Source: an uncultured Erysipelotrichaceae bacterium (GTDB taxonomy: Bacteria > Bacillota_I > Bacilli_A > Erysipelotrichales > Erysipelotrichaceae). Taken from it: a stretch of 9,009 nucleotides of DNA. The notes under the pieces were generated by a model. That model searched no databases. It was not told the origin of the DNA and saw nothing but the letters and a program-made list of their open reading frames with translations. Shown here piece by piece: positions 5,775 to 9,009 of the stretch; within the stretch, counting starts at the first letter, position 1; the number at the start of each line of letters is the position of its first letter. A program made the translations under genes and the position numbers. The stretch lies in the NCBI GenBank assembly GCA_902796465.1, contig CADBPK010000026.1, forward strand, positions 1 through 9,009. Reading direction: 5' to 3'.

Positions 5775-7226
5775 TCAGAGATCATTGCGCCGTCCGGATC
5801 CAGCGACTGCTTCCGTGATCTCATCGAGATAGCTGTTGAGACGGCTGAAATCCTTCATGCGCCATTCCCAGTTTGGTGAACCGACGCTGCCGGGTGTATT
5901 CAGCCTTGCCTCATGGCCGGCATGGATCCAGTCCGCGATCGGTATGATGACGATATCAGCGTTGGAATCCAGTGAATAATCGATAATATCCTTTGAGAAG
6001 CTGTGTTTCCGGTATCCGTGATTCCACAGATATCTGCGCATTGCCCTTCTCTCCCGGTTCGGAAGCGAAAGATACCAGGACAGGATCGGGTCGTTGTCAT
6101 GCGTCCCGGTATAAACGATCAGGTGTTCCCTGTCTGCCGGCATTCCGGCCGCATTGAAAGAGAACTGGATGACGCGCATGCCGCGGAATTTGTAATGATC
6201 CCTCAGCACGAGCACTTCATCGCGCAGGTCACCGAGGTCTTCCGCAATGATCCGGATATCCGGATCCTGACGGAACAGCTCATCGAACAAAGCATAGCCC
6301 GGTGCTTCGATCCATTCGCCTTCGATCGCAGTCGGGCAGGATGACGGGATCTTCCAGTAGGTATCAAATGCCCGGAAATGATCAACTCTTACCTGGTCAA
6401 ACATCTTTTTTGAGTAGGAGATCCGCTCGATCCAGAATTGGAACTTCGTCTTTTCCATATAATCCCAGTCATAGATCGGGTTGCCCCATCTCTGACCGTA
6501 CTTGGCAAAATAATCCGGCGGTACACCGGCAATGAAATCCGGCTCGCCGTCCTTGTCCAGCAGGAAACATTTTCTGTTAGCGAACACATCGGCAGAGTCC
6601 AGTCCGACATAAAACGGCAGGTCACCGACGATCTCGATGCCTCTGTCATTCGCATACTTCTTCAGATCATTCCACTGTGTAAAGAGGATATACTGCAGGA
6701 AGATCCGGTAATCGATCTCCTCAGCGTAAGGTTTTAATGCCTCTTTGCCCCGGTTCAGGATATCTTTATCTTCTTTCGGCCATTCCGTCCAGCAGCGCAT
6801 GCCGTTTTTCTTTTTCAGCGTCATGAATACCGCGTAATTCTGTACCCATGTCTGTCCGGCAAACGCTTCATACGCCGCATCTTTTTGGAAATTGGCGTAC
6901 GCTTCCCGCAGATATCTGTCCTTGAAGTTCCTTACAGTCTCATAAGTAACAATATCTGCATTCCGGTGAAACGACGGTGCTCTTTCAATCAGTCCCTGCT
7001 CTTCCAGAAGGTCAAGCGAGATATAGATCTCATCCATCGCATATGAAGAATACGGCTGATACGGCGAGTTGCCGTAGCCAAGAGGATTCAGCGGTAAAAT
7101 CTGCCAGATCGATATCCCGCATTGTCTGATCAGATCTGCAAAATGGTATGCATTTTTCCCGAAACACCCGCAGCCATGACGGTCAGGCAGGGCTGAAACA
7201 GGCATCAACATTCCTGCTTTTCTCAT
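5775..7226 (-). CDS. malQ: 4-alpha-glucanotransferase (amylomaltase, GH77)
   Basis: A 483-residue protein, the usual size of short bacterial MalQ. It transfers 1,4-alpha-glucan segments between maltodextrins in the cytoplasm, converting short oligosaccharides into longer chains usable by glucan phosphorylase. Visible landmarks: GYGNSPYQPYSS near 50-61; GDLPFYVGLDSADVFANR near 201-218; GVPPDYFAKYGQRWGNPIYDW near 234-254; the nucleophile Asp282 in RVDHFRAF; the acid/base Glu329 in AEDLG; Asp377 in YTGTHDND; and GSVGSPNWEWR near 446-456. Most GH77 enzymes read DHFRG where this has DHFRA at Ala286, and the usual AFAGN after the SPYQ motif is SYAMD here, pointing to a divergent clade rather than loss of function. 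The start has AAGGGAAG at 7241-7234 as ribosome binding site. It diverges from glgP, its metabolic partner, and heads a run with uppP and ccdA-tlpA. Confidence 0.96.
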   Translation of the reverse strand: MRKAGMLMPVSALPDRHGCGCFGKNAYHFADLIRQCGISIWQILPLNPLGYGNSPYQPYSSYAMDEIYISLDLLEEQGLIERAPSFHRNADIVTYETVRNFKDRYLREAYANFQKDAAYEAFAGQTWVQNYAVFMTLKKKNGMRCWTEWPKEDKDILNRGKEALKPYAEEIDYRIFLQYILFTQWNDLKKYANDRGIEIVGDLPFYVGLDSADVFANRKCFLLDKDGEPDFIAGVPPDYFAKYGQRWGNPIYDWDYMEKTKFQFWIERISYSKKMFDQVRVDHFRAFDTYWKIPSSCPTAIEGEWIEAPGYALFDELFRQDPDIRIIAEDLGDLRDEVLVLRDHYKFRGMRVIQFSFNAAGMPADREHLIVYTGTHDNDPILSWYLSLPNRERRAMRRYLWNHGYRKHSFSKDIIDYSLDSNADIVIIPIADWIHAGHEARLNTPGSVGSPNWEWRMKDFSRLNSYLDEITEAVAGSGRRNDL

Positions 7227-7241
7227 ATTTTCACTTCCCTT

Positions 7242-7314
7242 ATTTCTGTTTTTAGTGTATCTTAATCAAGTATGTTTTTCTATATTTATATCTAAAAACA
7301 TGCAAAACAGAAAT
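7242..7314. repeat. Inverted pair of identical 11-nt elements in the malQ-glgP intergenic region
   Basis: ATTTCTGTTTT at 7242-7252 is the exact reverse complement of AAAACAGAAAT at 7304-7314, with 51 nt between. Read in the sense of each gene, both malQ and glgP carry AAAACAGAAAT abutting or within 1-2 nt of the ribosome binding site. The positions are nearly symmetric: 15 nt before the malQ ATG and 12 nt before the glgP ATG. This could be a paired operator or a shared 5'-leader element. No family of binding protein is recognised. Confidence 0.6.
7272..7301. promoter_or_regulatory. Imperfect 30-bp palindrome in the divergent malQ-glgP promoter region
   Basis: ATGTTTTTCTATAT (7272-7285) and ATATCTAAAAACAT (7288-7301) pair at 12 of 14 positions around a 2-nt centre. 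The palindrome covers the best -10-like sequence for glgP (TATATT at 7281-7286, five of six consensus bases, without a good -35). It is therefore placed as an operator or as overlapping divergent promoter elements would be. The assignment is by position and symmetry only; it does not match the catabolite-repression cre consensus. Confidence 0.4.
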
Positions 7315-7315
7315 T

Positions 7316-7319
7316 GGAG
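7316..7319 (+). promoter_or_regulatory. Ribosome binding site of glgP
   Basis: GGAG lies 7 nt before the ATG at 7327 and directly follows the repeated AAAACAGAAAT element. It supports this start; the resulting N-terminus aligns in register with bacterial glycogen phosphorylases that have a short leader. Confidence 0.75.
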
Positions 7320-7326
7320 AACATTT

Positions 7327-9009
7327 ATGAATCTTGAAGAAAAGCTTGTAAAGAAACTGTCGAAGCCGATTGATGACGCGACAGATAAGGAAATCTATGA
7401 AGCGTGCGTGGACCTGGTACAGGATGAGATCATCAGCCTGCCGAAAATTCACACAAACAAGAAAGTATATTACATCAGTGCTGAATTTCTGGTCGGAAAA
7501 CAACTGGGAAAGGATCTGATCAACCTCGGCCTGTATAATGAAATGCTGGAAATCATGGAAAAACACAACCGTGATTTCATCGATATTGAAAGACGTGAGA
7601 AGGAACCTTCTCTGGGAAACGGCGGACTCGGACGTCTTGCGGCATGTTTCCTCGATTCCATCGCGACCCTGAATCTGGAAGGCGACGGTATCGGTCTGAA
7701 TTACCACTTCGGTCTGTTCAAGCAGACATTCAAAGACCATCAGCAGTATGAGATCCCGGATGAATGGCTGGACGCAAAGACCATGCTGAGGGATACAAAA
7801 GTCACATTCCCGGTCGAACTGGGCGGAAAGATCTATCATTCCCACATGTATGACCTGGATGTCGTCGGCTATAAGACCGGACGCAACGCCCTGCATCTGT
7901 TCGATCTGGATACAATCGATGAATCCATTGTCGAGGAAGGCATTTCCTTTGACAAGAAAGATATCGAAAAGAACCTGACGCTGTTCCTCTATCCGGATGA
8001 CAGCGACAAGGGCGGTCAGCTCCTGCGTATCTACCAGCAGTATTTCATGGTAAGCAACGCTGCCCAGCTGATCATTAAGGAAGAAAAGGAAAAAGGCCAT
8101 GATCTGCGCAAACTGGACCAGTATGTCGCAGTACAGATCAATGACACCCATCCTTCCATGATCATCCCGGAACTGATCCGGCTCCTGATGAAGGAAGGCA
8201 TCACCATGCATGAAGCAGCCGACCTCGTTACGAATGTCTGCGCTTATACGAACCATACGATCCTTGCGGAAGCGCTGGAAAAATGGCCTCTGGATTATCT
8301 GGAGGAAGTTGTTCCGCAGCTAATGCCGATCATCCAGGGACTGGACTTTGCGGTAGCCTGCGCTTATCACAACAATCCGAACCTGAACATCATCGATGGA
8401 GACAAGCGTGTGCACATGGCACGTATGGACATGCATTTCTCGCATTCCATCAACGGTGTCGCTGCCCTGCATACAGAGATCCTGAAAAACCAGGAATTGT
8501 GTCCGTTCTATGAAAAATATCCGCACAAATTCAACAACAAGACCAACGGCATCACCTTCCGCCGCTGGATCCTGCACGCCAATCCGAAACTGGCTGATTT
8601 CATTGACGTCCTGATCGGTGAAGACTGGAAGAAAAACGCCAATGAACTGGAACGTCTGATGTATTTCTACAATGACCAGAACACGCTGGATACCGTAGAC
8701 CGCATCAAGCATGAAAACAAAGTCAAACTGGCTAAGCTGATCAAGGAAAGAGAAGGCGTTGAGATCAATCCGGATTCCGTATACTGCATCCAGGTCAAGC
8801 GTCTGCATGAATACAAACGCCAGCAGATGAATGCGCTGTGGGTCATCTTCAAATACCTGCAGATCAAGAACGGACAGATCCCGCCGCGTCCTGTCACTGT
8901 TATTTTCGGTGCCAAGGCAGCGCCGGCATACAAGATGGCGAAGAATATCATCCATCTCATCCTGTGCCTGCAGGAACTCATCAACAATGATCCGGAAGTA
9001 TCCAAATAT
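7327..9009 (+). CDS. glgP: Glycogen/maltodextrin phosphorylase (GT35), 3' truncated by window end
   Basis: The frame stays open for 561 codons from the ATG at 7327 to the last base of the window, so it has no stop here; family members are about 750-830 residues. The enzyme cleaves alpha-1,4-glucans with phosphate, giving glucose-1-phosphate, using pyridoxal phosphate. Landmarks: YYISAEFLVGKQL near 48-60; LGNGGLGRLAACFLDS near 96-111; QINDTHPSMIIPEL near 270-283; TNHTILAEALEKW near 308-320; HSINGVAALHTEIL near 373-386; NKTNGITFRRW near 404-414; QVKRLHEYKRQQMN near 489-502; and IFGAKAAPAYKMAKNII near 526-542. The PLP-binding lysine region and the remaining C-terminal domain lie past the right edge, so completeness of the active site cannot be judged. 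It diverges from malQ with 100 nt between starts. The symbol could equally be malP; substrate preference for glycogen or maltodextrin is not readable here. Confidence 0.96.
   Translation, partial: MNLEEKLVKKLSKPIDDATDKEIYEACVDLVQDEIISLPKIHTNKKVYYISAEFLVGKQLGKDLINLGLYNEMLEIMEKHNRDFIDIERREKEPSLGNGGLGRLAACFLDSIATLNLEGDGIGLNYHFGLFKQTFKDHQQYEIPDEWLDAKTMLRDTKVTFPVELGGKIYHSHMYDLDVVGYKTGRNALHLFDLDTIDESIVEEGISFDKKDIEKNLTLFLYPDDSDKGGQLLRIYQQYFMVSNAAQLIIKEEKEKGHDLRKLDQYVAVQINDTHPSMIIPELIRLLMKEGITMHEAADLVTNVCAYTNHTILAEALEKWPLDYLEEVVPQLMPIIQGLDFAVACAYHNNPNLNIIDGDKRVHMARMDMHFSHSINGVAALHTEILKNQELCPFYEKYPHKFNNKTNGITFRRWILHANPKLADFIDVLIGEDWKKNANELERLMYFYNDQNTLDTVDRIKHENKVKLAKLIKEREGVEINPDSVYCIQVKRLHEYKRQQMNALWVIFKYLQIKNGQIPPRPVTVIFGAKAAPAYKMAKNIIHLILCLQELINNDPEVSKY

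Noticed and set aside
7227..7326. Possible catabolite-repression (cre) site between malQ and glgP
   Set aside because: No stretch matches the pseudo-palindromic cre pattern with its central CG; the region is nearly devoid of CG dinucleotides.
7252..8256. Long minus-strand open frame of 334 codons opposite the start of glgP
   Set aside because: It lies in exact antisense codon register with a strongly supported glgP reading frame, shows no family motif, and has a composition typical of reverse-read codons.
8320..8955. Minus-strand open frame of 211 codons opposite glgP
   Set aside because: It is antisense to the conserved phosphorylase motifs and has no recognisable domain or ribosome binding site.
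1..9009. Mobile elements, CRISPR arrays, tRNA or riboswitch
   Set aside because: No transposase or integrase motifs, no regularly spaced direct repeats, no cloverleaf and no long structured leader were found. Nearly all sequence is accounted for by the seven genes, and the longest gap between genes is 100 nt.

Overview
The window looks like chromosomal DNA from a low-to-mid GC Gram-positive bacterium, probably a fermentative gut Bacillota. An Erysipelotrichia- or Lachnospiraceae-like host is a guess from protein style, not a demonstrated placement. Supporting signs are short tight operons, AG-rich Shine-Dalgarno sites, AT-rich intergenic promoters, a UppP with Gln at the first position of its (E/Q)xxxE motif, and a MATE transporter carrying an RsbW-like ATP-binding domain. 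No mobile element, CRISPR array, tRNA or rRNA was recognised.

Layout. Positions 3-1836 (+) hold two tightly packed genes: a 5'-truncated, unrecognised four-helix membrane protein with a cytoplasmic-looking tail, and a membrane-anchored calcineurin-like metallophosphoesterase. They end at a perfect 10-bp hairpin that also serves the convergent gene. On the minus strand, 1864-3633 encodes a MATE transporter fused to a C-terminal GHKL/RsbW-type ATP-binding domain. A minus-strand terminator at 3682-3710 separates it from an upstream three-gene minus-strand run. Read in transcription order, that run is malQ (7226 to 5775), uppP (5739 to 4897) and a CcdA-TlpA fusion (4892 to 3717). Diverging from malQ is glgP, 7327 to the right edge, which is cut by the window end before its PLP-lysine region.

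How the genes fit together. MalQ (4-alpha-glucanotransferase) and GlgP (glucan phosphorylase) are classic partners in maltodextrin and glycogen breakdown: MalQ rearranges short glucans and GlgP releases glucose-1-phosphate. Their 100-bp divergent intergenic region carries two notable structures. One is an identical 11-nt element placed just upstream of both ribosome binding sites, which forms an inverted repeat. The other is an imperfect 30-bp palindrome in the middle. Together these suggest shared control. UppP (lipid carrier recycling) and the CcdA-TlpA protein (extracytoplasmic thiol reduction) are envelope functions that appear to ride on the malQ transcript.

The least ordinary item is the MATE/ATP-binding fusion, whose nucleotide-binding motifs deviate from the RsbW consensus. 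Next in interest are the symmetric elements between malQ and glgP, and the unknown membrane protein paired with a phosphoesterase whose active site is predicted to face outward.
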